In this document: one piece after another, positions 44,066 through 51,845 of the stretch
How positions within the stretch are numbered: the stretch's first letter is position 1
Layout of the letters: the number at the start of each line of letters is the position of its first letter
Virus record (IMG/VR): IMGVR_UViG_3300032220_000872
Location: 19,838-83,837 of that record
Strand: one strand, 5' to 3'
DNA from: a virus
DNA length: 64,000 nucleotides
Program-made: the position numbers and the translations under genes
Notes under the pieces: model-generated
Told to the model about the DNA's origin: nothing
The model's database searches: none
What the model saw: the letters and a program-made list of their open reading frames with translations, nothing else

Positions 44066-44115
44066 GATGTATTACTTATGTGTGAACACATTTATTTTTG
44101 GACCTTTTGAATGAC

Positions 44116-44123
44116 CATAAATA
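44116..44123 (+). promoter_or_regulatory. Late-type promoter octamer CATAAATA
   Basis: The octamer lies 21 bases before the ATG at 44145 in the 79-base divergent gap with the desaturase gene. It matches the T4 late motif except for the first base. No clear Shine-Dalgarno sequence precedes the ATG. Confidence 0.5.
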
Positions 44124-44144
44124 CTTGCACAAACACGCTCTAAT

Positions 44145-44834
44145 ATGAAACCAAATTATCATTACTATTACAACGACGTGCCAGGCAAAGGATTGTGCAG
44201 GAACAATCTTGTGTACACCAGTCTTATCAATCAAAATAAGACAGAATTTGTGCAGTGGTTTCACAACGACACTGCTTATCATCGAGATCAAAATGAAGTG
44301 ATGGATCCCATACTGATGGAACAAAAGTGGCAGAGAGAAGTGGACATGCTGCTGATGATGCATCACAATTTTCCAGAACACATTCCTGACATATTGGAAA
44401 TAGATTATGACAATAAAAAAATTATCTATGGCATCAATGGTGTGGATTTTTGGGAACAGAGTCACACAGTGGGCATGGATACAGTGTTGCCCAACTGGCG
44501 TGAACAAATGTTGGAGATACTGCAAGCACACAAAACACTGGGCTTGTACAAGTATAGTCTACACCCCAGCAGCTATTTTATAGTGGAAGGCAAATTAAAA
44601 AGTGTGAACTATTTCTTTTGTTACCACAAGAGTGAACCATTCATCACAGTGCAGGATCATTTCAGTCACATCTCTCAAGACAGAAGAACATTTTTGCTGC
44701 CCAAAATGAAAGAACTGCAAATTGACCTACACACTCCCACAGATTTTGCCAGTTTGCAAATATTGTGTTTGGAAAGTTTTAGAAACAATTATCCCAAAGA
44801 ATTTATAGATGCTGCTATAGCATTGTACAAATAA
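44145..44834 (+). CDS. Kinase-like phage protein, 229 aa, paralogue of 34989
   Basis: The blocks WQREVDMLLMMH, PDILEIDYDNKKI, NWREQMLEILQAHKTLGLYK and LHPSSYFIVEGKLKSVNYFFCY line up in order with those of the gene at 34989. They sit where a kinase-like fold has its N-lobe strand, helix D/E, catalytic loop (LHPSSYF) and metal site (VNYF here, MDLY in the paralogue). The usual catalytic Asp residues are missing from this copy, so it is probably not an active kinase. It is two bases from the radical SAM gene that follows. Confidence 0.48.
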   Translation: MKPNYHYYYNDVPGKGLCRNNLVYTSLINQNKTEFVQWFHNDTAYHRDQNEVMDPILMEQKWQREVDMLLMMHHNFPEHIPDILEIDYDNKKIIYGINGVDFWEQSHTVGMDTVLPNWREQMLEILQAHKTLGLYKYSLHPSSYFIVEGKLKSVNYFFCYHKSEPFITVQDHFSHISQDRRTFLLPKMKELQIDLHTPTDFASLQILCLESFRNNYPKEFIDAAIALYK

Positions 44835-44836
44835 TC

Positions 44837-45985
44837 ATGGAAGATACAAAAACTATCAGTTTGTGTGATGTTTGCTATAGACACTGTGAAGCAGAGCGTA
44901 TCACACGTGAAGATGGAGTATATCTTGTAAAAACCTGTGAAGAGCATGGCGTAATGCAGCACATGGTGGAACGAGATATCGAATTTTATCAGCAACTGCA
45001 TTATGATGTGGAAGGTTACACCATACCACATGGTATAATGGTGGAGGTCACTGACAAATGTAATTTAAATTGCCCACATTGTTATCATAAACCTGACAAT
45101 AAATTGCTGGATCGATCCATAGAAAGTATCTGTAAACAAATCGAAGAAAAATTTCATGCAGAATCTGGCGCAGTGATATTGGCAGGTGCTGAGCCCACAG
45201 TGCGTAAGGATCTTCCTGAACTCATACATGAGATAAAAAAATTATTGCAAAGATTAGGTAGACCCACAGATGTTTGCATATTGACCAATGGAGTAAAATT
45301 ATCTGACAGAGCATGGGTTAAGGAAATTGCGGCTGCTGGCACCACCATGGTTATGATTGGTTTAAATCATCACACCTATCAAGGACACACAGTGCACCAA
45401 AAACAATTGCAAGGCATAGAAAATTGTATTGCAGAAGGAATTTTTGTGTACTATGTGGGATATACATTGGAGAGTTTGGATCATATGGAAGAGGTGCTGG
45501 AGGAGATTCAATCTTTGGGTGATAAAAGTTGGCAATATAGAATAAGAGCTGGATCAGACATAGGCAGAGCACCCAATGAACCTAGATTTTTTCTCAGTGA
45601 TCACGTAGCTCTAATCAAATCTATTTGTGATCGCAAAGGATGGCATTGGGAAAAACACACAGCAGATGACAATCTTTACCACTACATGGTGAACATCAAC
45701 GGTATTACTCACAGAATCATACAGTGGAGTGATGTTAAAACCATTGACTTGGAACAATTAAAATGCGGACCTTGGTGTGATTTTGTGCCAGGCAAACCTG
45801 TGACAAATTTTTTACATCAAATCATGTTACGTGATGCTGCTGTGAATAAAAAAATGATACTGTACGATACCGTGCCGTCACGTTATGTTATTCAATCAAA
45901 AAATATAGATTACAAACCTTCTCAATGGACCAATCGCAGTTGGGCTGATTATAAAATCAAACAATCTAAATTGTTAAAAAATTAA
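44837..45985 (+). CDS. Radical SAM protein of MJ0619 / tetraether-synthase-like type
   Basis: An N-terminal cysteine region, LCDVCYRHCEAERI (C10, C13, C17), is followed by GVYLVKTCEEHG (C34, H37), the zinc-ribbon-like start typical of MJ0619 pterin methylases and the tetraether lipid synthase (Tes) family. Then come the core CNLNCPHC (75, 79, 82) and ILAGAEPTVRKDL in the GGEP position. A C-terminal CGPWC could bind a further cluster. In archaea Tes joins lipid tails; MJ0619 methylates a pterin. Which applies here is unknown; the desaturase nearby favours lipid, FolE elsewhere would supply pterin precursor. 382 residues, shorter than Tes (about 500). Confidence 0.72.
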   Translation: MEDTKTISLCDVCYRHCEAERITREDGVYLVKTCEEHGVMQHMVERDIEFYQQLHYDVEGYTIPHGIMVEVTDKCNLNCPHCYHKPDNKLLDRSIESICKQIEEKFHAESGAVILAGAEPTVRKDLPELIHEIKKLLQRLGRPTDVCILTNGVKLSDRAWVKEIAAAGTTMVMIGLNHHTYQGHTVHQKQLQGIENCIAEGIFVYYVGYTLESLDHMEEVLEEIQSLGDKSWQYRIRAGSDIGRAPNEPRFFLSDHVALIKSICDRKGWHWEKHTADDNLYHYMVNINGITHRIIQWSDVKTIDLEQLKCGPWCDFVPGKPVTNFLHQIMLRDAAVNKKMILYDTVPSRYVIQSKNIDYKPSQWTNRSWADYKIKQSKLLKN

Positions 45986-45996
45986 AATAAAAAGTA

Positions 45997-47340
45997 TTAG
46001 TATGCTACGAAGTTAGTGAAGTGTACTTCGTATTTGAAAACCGTACCAGATGAAAATGTGTTAGGTGTCTGCACTCTCAATCTCACGTTTGCTCCACTGA
46101 TATCAGCTGTGACGGCATTCACTGGGTTGGAGCCGGTAAATGTGGATTGAATAGATTGTATGCTGGCTGCTCCAGTACCGTTCGCAATTAAAAATTCTCC
46201 AATATAGCTGTCATTGGCACTCCAATGCACGTGAATGGTCACTTTGGCTGCTCTGTAAATTGCGTGAGCATAAGTCAATGCTGTGTAGGTTTCCAGAGTG
46301 CTGCTGGTCACTTGTGTGTATGTGCCTGAATTCATTCCGGTCAAAACTTTTTCCACACCAGCTGCAGTGTTGAAAGATGCATTGCCTGCCACTGATAATG
46401 TGGCAGTGGGAGTGGTTAAGTTCACTCCTAGTTCACCAAATGAATTGAATACTAAACTTTTTAAAGTAGATCCGCCATCATCAGAAGTAACAAAACCTAT
46501 GATGCCTGGCACTGATCCTGGTGATACTGGATTGTTGGAGTCTGTTTCCACATTGGCAAACATGGCACTGGAAAATCTGTATGCAGATCCATCATAGCCA
46601 TTGGCCACTATGGTGAACAATGGATCACCTTGTTGCACAGAAGTGGGAATACTTAAAGTGCCTCTGGATACTTGAATTTCAAAACTGTCAGCATTGACAC
46701 CATCTGTGAGTGAAGTGGTTTCAATGGCTTTGTTACTGATAACTGGTGATTTGATTCTTATGCCTACACCCAGTGCTGAGTTGTTGGTTCCGAATTGCAC
46801 TATGTCCAGTCCGTTCAACAGTGTGATCACATTGTCCTGCATCACAATGTCGCCGTTGGTTAGATAATTGTTGCTGGGATCCACAGAAACATACAAGTTT
46901 CCATTCACGTTGGAATACAAAGATCCAAAAATTTTCTTCTGAATAGCATCTATCACTGTGCTGGAGTCATCAGCAAACACAGAACCTACCAAATCTCCTG
47001 TGACGTTGCCATCCACATTTCCAGTAAGATTACCTGTGACATTGCCTGTGACGTTGCCGCTCACATTGCCTGTTAAATTTCCAAACAAACTGGTGAAGCG
47101 ACCTGTTGCATACACATTGCCCACTGCACCTATGTTGCGAGTGTTGGTTACATCAGGAGTAATATTGCTGGCAATGCCTAAGAATGTTGTGGCTGCACCA
47201 GAATCCACAGCCACTCCGCCTGCAGTGGTTCCATCACCCACATATAATAGTTTGGTATCTGTGGTGTAGATTAATTCCCCTTCTGCTGGGGTTATCAGCA
47301 ATCTTTGTGCGTTTGATCCACGTCTTAGTTTGAGTGCCAT
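45997..47340 (-). CDS. Fibre-like structural protein with Mtd-type N-terminal domain, 447 aa
   Basis: The N-terminus LKLRRGSNAQRLLITPAEGELIYTTDT, followed by LYVGDGTTAGG, matches the short N-terminal domain of major-tropism-determinant-like and other phage fibres. A stretch of GNVTGN repeats follows (about residues 82-115), then a mixed beta region, and the C-terminal 100 residues look like a compact Thr/Ser-rich head domain. It is on the strand opposite to the main fibre block and 26 kb away, across the accessory island. The gene has a perfect TATAAATA late promoter and AAGGAG before its ATG. Confidence 0.78.
   Translation of the reverse strand: MALKLRRGSNAQRLLITPAEGELIYTTDTKLLYVGDGTTAGGVAVDSGAATTFLGIASNITPDVTNTRNIGAVGNVYATGRFTSLFGNLTGNVSGNVTGNVTGNLTGNVDGNVTGDLVGSVFADDSSTVIDAIQKKIFGSLYSNVNGNLYVSVDPSNNYLTNGDIVMQDNVITLLNGLDIVQFGTNNSALGVGIRIKSPVISNKAIETTSLTDGVNADSFEIQVSRGTLSIPTSVQQGDPLFTIVANGYDGSAYRFSSAMFANVETDSNNPVSPGSVPGIIGFVTSDDGGSTLKSLVFNSFGELGVNLTTPTATLSVAGNASFNTAAGVEKVLTGMNSGTYTQVTSSTLETYTALTYAHAIYRAAKVTIHVHWSANDSYIGEFLIANGTGAASIQSIQSTFTGSNPVNAVTADISGANVRLRVQTPNTFSSGTVFKYEVHFTNFVAY
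46995..47093 (-). repeat. Short GNVT-type tandem repeats in a fibre gene
   Basis: About eight imperfect 12-base units encode the four-residue repeat GN(V/L)(T/S) or close variants (GNLTGNVSGNVTGNVTGNL...). Such units form beta-helical shafts in fibres and can gain or lose copies by slippage. Confidence 0.7.
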
Positions 47341-47371
47341 ATGCTGTGTTGCTCCTTGTGTATTACTTGTG

Positions 47372-47379
47372 TATTTATA
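47372..47379 (-). promoter_or_regulatory. Perfect T4 late promoter TATAAATA (minus strand)
   Basis: Read on the minus strand this is the exact T4 late consensus. It lies 31 bases before the fibre ATG at 47340, with an AAGGAG ribosome-binding site (complement of 47352-47357) between. It is the best late-promoter match in the window and fits late expression of a structural gene. Confidence 0.7.
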
Positions 47380-47409
47380 TCTACAATTGGGTTTATGGCC
47401 TTGTACATT

Positions 47410-47724
47410 TTACTTTTTAAAGAACTTTTTGGTGTGTTTTTCAATGTCTTTTTTGACCTTTTCTGTGTCCAGTCTAAAATCCACATTTTTGATGCTGTCT
47501 GTGTAGGTCTTAAACAGATCATTTAATGTCTGTTCTAGATTGCTGTTGGTGAGTTTTTTTGTGTTGTTTTTGACTTTGATATCCCATTTTTTACCATCCT
47601 TAAAAGTGACCTTGATGGCCAGCAGGTATTGAATGGGTATGGCCCGCACCGTGACATCACTGAATACTTCGGGCCAATGATCCACCACATTTTTGGGCAA
47701 ATTTTTTTTGCCAAATATCACCAT
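47410..47724 (-). CDS. Conserved phage protein, 104 aa
   Basis: Function unknown. The protein starts MVIFGKKNLPKNVVDHWPEVF and has a basic, helical C-terminal half rich in Lys. I recall similar small proteins next to MoxR/VWA genes in T4-like marine phages, with no assigned role. The ATG at 47724 is chosen over an upstream TTG that would overlap the preceding gene. It is the last gene before the fibre promoter. Confidence 0.6.
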   Translation of the reverse strand: MVIFGKKNLPKNVVDHWPEVFSDVTVRAIPIQYLLAIKVTFKDGKKWDIKVKNNTKKLTNSNLEQTLNDLFKTYTDSIKNVDFRLDTEKVKKDIEKHTKKFFKK

Positions 47725-47733
47725 ACTGTGCAA

Positions 47734-48312
47734 TTATTCAGAGTGTTTGTGTTTGAGCTCGTCTGCTTGTTTTCTCAGTCGTGCTGCTTCTTTGTACAAT
47801 CTATCAGCATCACTTCTCAATTTGGCAGCCAATTGCTCGTCAGTCATCACTGTTTCGTTCTTCACAGATTCTATCACTGGATTCACTATCTGTCTAGCTT
47901 GTGTGTTTGCTGGTGTTTCATTGCCAGGCGTAAGTGCTAATTCAGCAATCTTCAAACCTTTTTGCTGTGCTATGGCAGCATTCAAAGCATCCAAACTGAT
48001 GGTGGTGAATTGATTTGGAGTCATTTCTATTTCGTTGGCTTTAACTTTTTTCATCAATCCTTTCACGTGGAATCTAGCCAGCATAATGGAACCATCACCC
48101 AATGGGGTACGGGCCATTGCTTCAGCTAATTCATATGAAGTTTGACTGGCAGCACTGTGGATTAAATCCATCAGTCTTGTGTGCTCATCTGATTCCAAAC
48201 TGCTGGTGGGTACCACCAATGCGTGTTCAGGATCACTGGGCAATACTCTATACACCACTCCTACTACTTCTTTGGTGTCTTTGAATCTGCCCAAATGTTT
48301 CACTTCACTCAT
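47734..48312 (-). CDS. Conserved phage protein with C-terminal coiled coil, 192 aa
   Basis: No named family. The N-terminal half (GRFKDTKEVVGVVYRVLPSDP, then HALVVPTSSLESDEHTRLMD) appears folded; the last 45 residues (EQLAAKLRSDADRLYKEAARL and onward) form a charged amphipathic helix, probably coiled coil. The stop codon of the upstream gene overlaps its start, so the two are coupled. Position in the conserved minus-strand block suggests a housekeeping role in virion assembly or replication; nothing more can be said. Confidence 0.6.
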   Translation of the reverse strand: MSEVKHLGRFKDTKEVVGVVYRVLPSDPEHALVVPTSSLESDEHTRLMDLIHSAASQTSYELAEAMARTPLGDGSIMLARFHVKGLMKKVKANEIEMTPNQFTTISLDALNAAIAQQKGLKIAELALTPGNETPANTQARQIVNPVIESVKNETVMTDEQLAAKLRSDADRLYKEAARLRKQADELKHKHSE

Positions 48313-48602
48313 TATTTCTTATCTCCAGTCACTGGTGCTGCAGCTGGTTTGTTTGCTGTTTGAGCTGCTTGTTGTTGAGCTTGAATAGCATTTAAAAAAG
48401 ATTCAAGTTTGTTGTATGTGGTGCCTACCGCTTGCATTTCTGCTGCTTTGAATGCACCTCTTTGTGATGCCACATCGATGATGGCTTTGATTGTGTTTAA
48501 ATCCTGCACAGTGAGATCACCTGATTTGTTGTCTGGAGCTCCAGCAGGAGTGGCAGCTTTGGCCTGCTCAGGCGCCACTGCAGTTTTTGTTTGTTCGTTC
48601 AT
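48312..48602 (-). CDS. Conserved phage protein, 96 aa
   Basis: A small protein with Ala/Pro/Gln/Lys-rich, probably disordered ends and a helical middle (LTVQDLNTIKAIIDVASQRG, then FKAAEMQAVGTTYNKLESFL). I recognise this core from T4-like marine phages but know of no function. It overlaps the following coding region by one base. An AAAGGAG ribosome-binding site precedes the ATG at 48602. Confidence 0.62.
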   Translation of the reverse strand: MNEQTKTAVAPEQAKAATPAGAPDNKSGDLTVQDLNTIKAIIDVASQRGAFKAAEMQAVGTTYNKLESFLNAIQAQQQAAQTANKPAAAPVTGDKK

Positions 48603-48635
48603 TTTGGTTTCTCCTTTTGTATATACAGCAGTTAT

Positions 48636-48920
48636 TTAACTGTTGATAATATAAGGGCAACCTAAAGTGAATAGAGTGAGTTCTTTGGAGTCTTCAAAAC
48701 CAATTTTGATGGCATACTCCACTTTCTTATCCTGGGAGTTCTGTACCATTTTTCCTGTGTAGAATCTGCCTTTGAGATTGATGCGTATCCAATCATCCAA
48801 TTTGTCCTGCACACCATAATCAAATCGGATCTGCATATAAGTGAAATGTGGCAGTGGTTTTACCACTTTCCTAATACCAAAAAAATTTAGAGCATTGGGC
48901 TCACCATTTTTTTGCAACAT
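48636..48920 (-). CDS. Conserved phage protein, 94 aa
   Basis: Unknown function. A basic, beta-rich protein (VVKPLPHFTYMQIRFDYG, then WIRINLKGRFYTGKMV) without recognisable catalytic or binding motifs. The start overlaps the stop of the VWA gene by one base (TGATG), so it is translated with the MoxR/VWA pair and may support it. Confidence 0.58.
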   Translation of the reverse strand: MLQKNGEPNALNFFGIRKVVKPLPHFTYMQIRFDYGVQDKLDDWIRINLKGRFYTGKMVQNSQDKKVEYAIKIGFEDSKELTLFTLGCPYIINS

Positions 48921-50161
48921 CAGTCCTCGTATTTGGTAGTGATGCCGAATGGTGCTTCGATTTTTTCGTTGTGGTTGTCGTGTATCACAAACACTGTGTC
49001 ACAATAGTGAGGATCTCCCCAGCTGTCGTAGGTATATCCATCTGTGAACATGATTAATCTTTTGGGCACAATATCATTTTTTTTCATGTAATCCCAATTG
49101 CACATAAAATCTGTACCGCCACCACCTGTGATTTCATACTGGCTGATGTCACCATCATTGGGACCGTAATCTTTTTCATTGTACACTTCAGTGTCAAAAG
49201 TCCATACTTTTATTCTGTAATCTTTGTATTGATCCATGATAGATTTGATTTCACTCAGAAACACTGTCAATTGTTTTTCACTGATGGATCCGCTGGCATC
49301 AATGGCCACAGCAACATCTATGGTTTGTTCAAACTGAGAACCTGGCAATACCACACCTGAATGCCATCCTTTACGGCTGGGTCTCATAAAACTGTAATCA
49401 CTTTTAACTGTGCTTTGAATTTGTGTTTGCAGTATTTCTCTCCAATTCATTTTAGGATTTGTCATACTCTGCACAATTCTTTCCACTTCTTTGGGAAGAT
49501 TACCTGCACCTGCTGCCTGTGCAGATTGCAATATAGAATCTTTAATTTCATCTCGTATTTTTCTTAATTCTTCTTTGCTGAATGCGGGCTTTTTTTGTTT
49601 GCCACCGTCTTTGTTATCTTTATTGTCTTTGCCACCACCATTGCTTTGGTCATCATTCCAATCCAAATGTTCATCCAACAGTTGACCCAATTTTTGCAAT
49701 TGTTTTTCATCATATTTTTTATAAATTTCATCATATACTTTTTCTGAACTCCACCCTTCATATTTAAAATCTTGGAAGATTGGAATATCTTTGGGTTTTT
49801 CACCAATGTTGTCTCTCACTAATGTGTTGTTCACAATGTAATCACAAGCCACATTATATATTTGTCTATCTCTTTGTTCAGTTCTACCAATGTGATCAAA
49901 CACACAATGAAGTATTTCGTGTGCTATCACAAATTCAATTTCTCTAGCAGAAAGTTTGCTGAAAAACTTGGTATTGTAGTAAAGATTTTTGCCATCAGTG
50001 GCTGCTGTGGGACACCAATCATCACATTCTTGAATGCCCAATCTAGTGGCCATGTTGCCAAAGAAAGGATGTCTCAACAACAGTCCTACTCTTGCCACAA
50101 TAATTTTATCCAACACTTCTTGTTGTAGTTTGTTTAATTTTTCTTGCTGTTTTGTGTTCAT
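48920..50161 (-). CDS. VWA-domain metallopeptidase-like protein
   Basis: The N-terminal part has a zinc-peptidase-like HEILHCVFDH motif (HExxH at residues 81-85) after LYYNTKFFSKLS. A Lys/Asp/Gly-rich linker follows (about 175-200), then a von Willebrand A-type domain with the MIDAS motif VAIDASGSIS (about residue 290) and TGGGGTDF. This combination matches the DUF2201-type family, which is usually encoded next to a MoxR ATPase, as here. MoxR/VWA pairs act as chaperone-like modules that activate or insert cofactors; the phage target is unknown. Confidence 0.82.
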   Translation of the reverse strand: MNTKQQEKLNKLQQEVLDKIIVARVGLLLRHPFFGNMATRLGIQECDDWCPTAATDGKNLYYNTKFFSKLSAREIEFVIAHEILHCVFDHIGRTEQRDRQIYNVACDYIVNNTLVRDNIGEKPKDIPIFQDFKYEGWSSEKVYDEIYKKYDEKQLQKLGQLLDEHLDWNDDQSNGGGKDNKDNKDGGKQKKPAFSKEELRKIRDEIKDSILQSAQAAGAGNLPKEVERIVQSMTNPKMNWREILQTQIQSTVKSDYSFMRPSRKGWHSGVVLPGSQFEQTIDVAVAIDASGSISEKQLTVFLSEIKSIMDQYKDYRIKVWTFDTEVYNEKDYGPNDGDISQYEITGGGGTDFMCNWDYMKKNDIVPKRLIMFTDGYTYDSWGDPHYCDTVFVIHDNHNEKIEAPFGITTKYED

Positions 50162-50177
50162 AATTCTTTTAAAGTGT

Positions 50178-50201
50178 ATGGGGCACTGCAGAGTGCCCCA
50201 T
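50178..50201 (-). other. Intercistronic hairpin between moxR-like and VWA genes
   Basis: GGGGCACT and AGTGCCCC are separated by a four-base loop, and two more pairs extend the stem to 10. On the minus strand it lies just after the MoxR stop and 17 bases before the VWA start, without a following U-run. It is therefore more likely an mRNA-stabilising or processing hairpin than a classical terminator. Confidence 0.65.
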
Positions 50202-50206
50202 GATGG

Positions 50207-51319
50207 TTACTCTTTAGGAGTGACCTTTTGTGCGGCAATAACGTACTTGCCGTACTTTTCATGAAACTCATCGAAACATTTGATAGAGTCTGGATCAATC
50301 GGTAATTGATATTGTGTAAGAGCAAGTTTAATGCCCATCACAACAATTTCAGTATCGAAGTTATCCATAGCAAATCTAAGAAATTTATTAACTTTGTCAT
50401 TAAACTTCTTATCTTTCTTATCACATGCGTCTTTCAGTTCGTAGCAAAGGGAGACTGTTAAGGAATACATGGCACTGATTTCTTTAGTCTTCATTTTTTC
50501 TACCTTCCCTGACAAGATGTCAGATGGATTTGGTAGGTCCTTAGCCACTTTTCTGTGAGCCATGAATTTTACTGCTAGTCCTTCGCCCACTGCTCCACTC
50601 ACTAGATCGGCTGTGGTATTCTCGTCCAATTCGTCAGATAACAATTCACTGACAAATGCCCAAGATCTGGGAGTTGCGAATGATCTGCCTGAACTCTTAG
50701 GTTCAAAATCGTATAAATCTTTCTTGCTGAATGTTAAGAACCCCACCACATCTTTGTGTATGTTGTTCTGTACAGCCCATTGAAACCAATCATCAAAATC
50801 CACTTTCATTTCTATATGGATAAATCTATTGGCCAATGGTGCAGGCATTCTGTATGTGATACCTCTGTCCGCTTCTCTATTACCAGCGGCAATAATAACC
50901 ACATTTTCAGGCAGCCTGTATGTGCCCACTCTTCTGTTTAGGATCAATTGATATGCTGCCGCTTGAACTGATGGAGCGGCTGAATTCATTTCATCCAAAA
51001 ATAATATAATTCTTTTGTGTTTTTTTGAAAATTCTTCTGTGGGTAATTCACTGGGTGATGCCCAAATCATATTATTTTCTTTGGCATTGTAATAAGGTAT
51101 GCCTTTAATATCTGTGGGTTCCCATAAGCTCAATCTGATGTCTATCACGTGAGCATCGATGGTTTGAGCAATTTGATGCACGATGTCTGATTTACCAATA
51201 CCAGGTGCTCCCCATAAAAATAATGGACGTTTTTTGTTGATTGCGTGTGTTATGCTGTTTTTAGCATTGTTGGGACTGATCTGTCTAACTGCTAAACTGT
51301 CTTTGTCTGCTTTGGCCAT
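50207..51319 (-). CDS. MoxR-type AAA+ ATPase
   Basis: Walker A GAPGIGKS at residues 37-44, Walker B IILFLDEMNSA (about 104-114) and the following sensor region with VVIIAAGNREADRG mark a MoxR-like AAA+ ATPase of normal length (370). The enzyme works with VWA-domain partners to remodel proteins; the partner gene lies directly downstream. It is transcribed from an early-type promoter 46 bases before the ATG and has an AAAGGAG site, so it should be made soon after infection. Confidence 0.87.
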   Translation of the reverse strand: MAKADKDSLAVRQISPNNAKNSITHAINKKRPLFLWGAPGIGKSDIVHQIAQTIDAHVIDIRLSLWEPTDIKGIPYYNAKENNMIWASPSELPTEEFSKKHKRIILFLDEMNSAAPSVQAAAYQLILNRRVGTYRLPENVVIIAAGNREADRGITYRMPAPLANRFIHIEMKVDFDDWFQWAVQNNIHKDVVGFLTFSKKDLYDFEPKSSGRSFATPRSWAFVSELLSDELDENTTADLVSGAVGEGLAVKFMAHRKVAKDLPNPSDILSGKVEKMKTKEISAMYSLTVSLCYELKDACDKKDKKFNDKVNKFLRFAMDNFDTEIVVMGIKLALTQYQLPIDPDSIKCFDEFHEKYGKYVIAAQKVTPKE

Positions 51320-51364
51320 GTTGTACTCCTTTTATGTTTGTTTCAGTGCCTTAGTGTTATGTAC

Positions 51365-51393
51365 ATAATAGCATCTGTGGCCGAAGAAGTCAA
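51365..51393 (-). promoter_or_regulatory. Sigma70-type promoter TTGACT-N17-TATTAT with A/T-rich upstream repeat
   Basis: Read on the minus strand, TTGACT (complement of 51388-51393) and TATTAT (51365-51370) are separated by 17 bases. Directly upstream lies an A/T-only inverted repeat, ACTTTTTT-N5-AAAAAAGT (51394-51414), placed like an UP element. Transcription would start near 51358, giving a leader of about 39 bases to the MoxR ATG. The 139-base gap around it (51320-51458) holds no gene. Confidence 0.78.
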
Positions 51394-51458
51394 ACTTTTT
51401 TGGAAGAAAAAAGTGTTCAGATTCAGTGGTTTAAAACTGTTGTGTATTGTGGATAATT

Positions 51459-51845
51459 TTAGGATTCTAATGGTCTGGACATGGCTTTGATCAAACCATA
51501 CTTGCGTATATCACCTGAAAATAAGTGAAGTTCCATGGCTTTTTTCTCATTGGTCACAATGATGCCATCTGCTGCTAGATAGTATGGACAGTCTATGAAT
51601 TTGTCTAGGAATATCAACACCTGTGTGGTGATAGTGAATTCCTGTGGAAAAGGCACATCATAAGTGTGCAATTGCAAGCGATCCTGCACAAACTTTAAAC
51701 CTTCTTCAGTGAGACGCAATCCTCCTTCATCTTTCACACGACTGTTGCGCCACCAGATAGGCATGTATTCACGTATGGTGCTGTCTGTGATAGTGATGTT
51801 GGCCTGCTGCAGGAAAATTTTAGTGTAGGTAGTTTTCCAGTCCAT
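51459..51845 (-). CDS. Conserved phage protein, 128 aa
   Basis: Function unknown. The protein has a helical N-terminus (WKTTYTKIFLQQANI), a probable winged-helix-like middle (LRLTEEGLKFVQDRLQLHTY) and a C-terminal stretch with ATNEKKAMELHLFSGD-like character. The phrase LTEEGLKFV is reminiscent of phage proteins next to MoxR genes, but I cannot name a family. Its start is coupled to the stop of the upstream gene (one-base overlap). Confidence 0.6.
   Translation of the reverse strand: MDWKTTYTKIFLQQANITITDSTIREYMPIWWRNSRVKDEGGLRLTEEGLKFVQDRLQLHTYDVPFPQEFTITTQVLIFLDKFIDCPYYLAADGIIVTNEKKAMELHLFSGDIRKYGLIKAMSRPLES

Noticed and set aside
44082-44100. Small inverted repeat ATGTG-TGAA-CACAT followed by T-rich sequence as a plus-strand terminator
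   Set aside because: Only five A/T-rich pairs, and it lies between divergent genes with no plus-strand gene ending just before it.
46995-47093. CRISPR-like array
   Set aside because: The repeats are 12-base coding units of a fibre shaft, without spacers or dyad-symmetric repeats; no cas genes are present.
51320-51458. tRNA or small RNA gene in the longest gap
   Set aside because: No cloverleaf or T-loop sequence is visible; the gap is explained by a sigma70 promoter and its upstream A/T tract.
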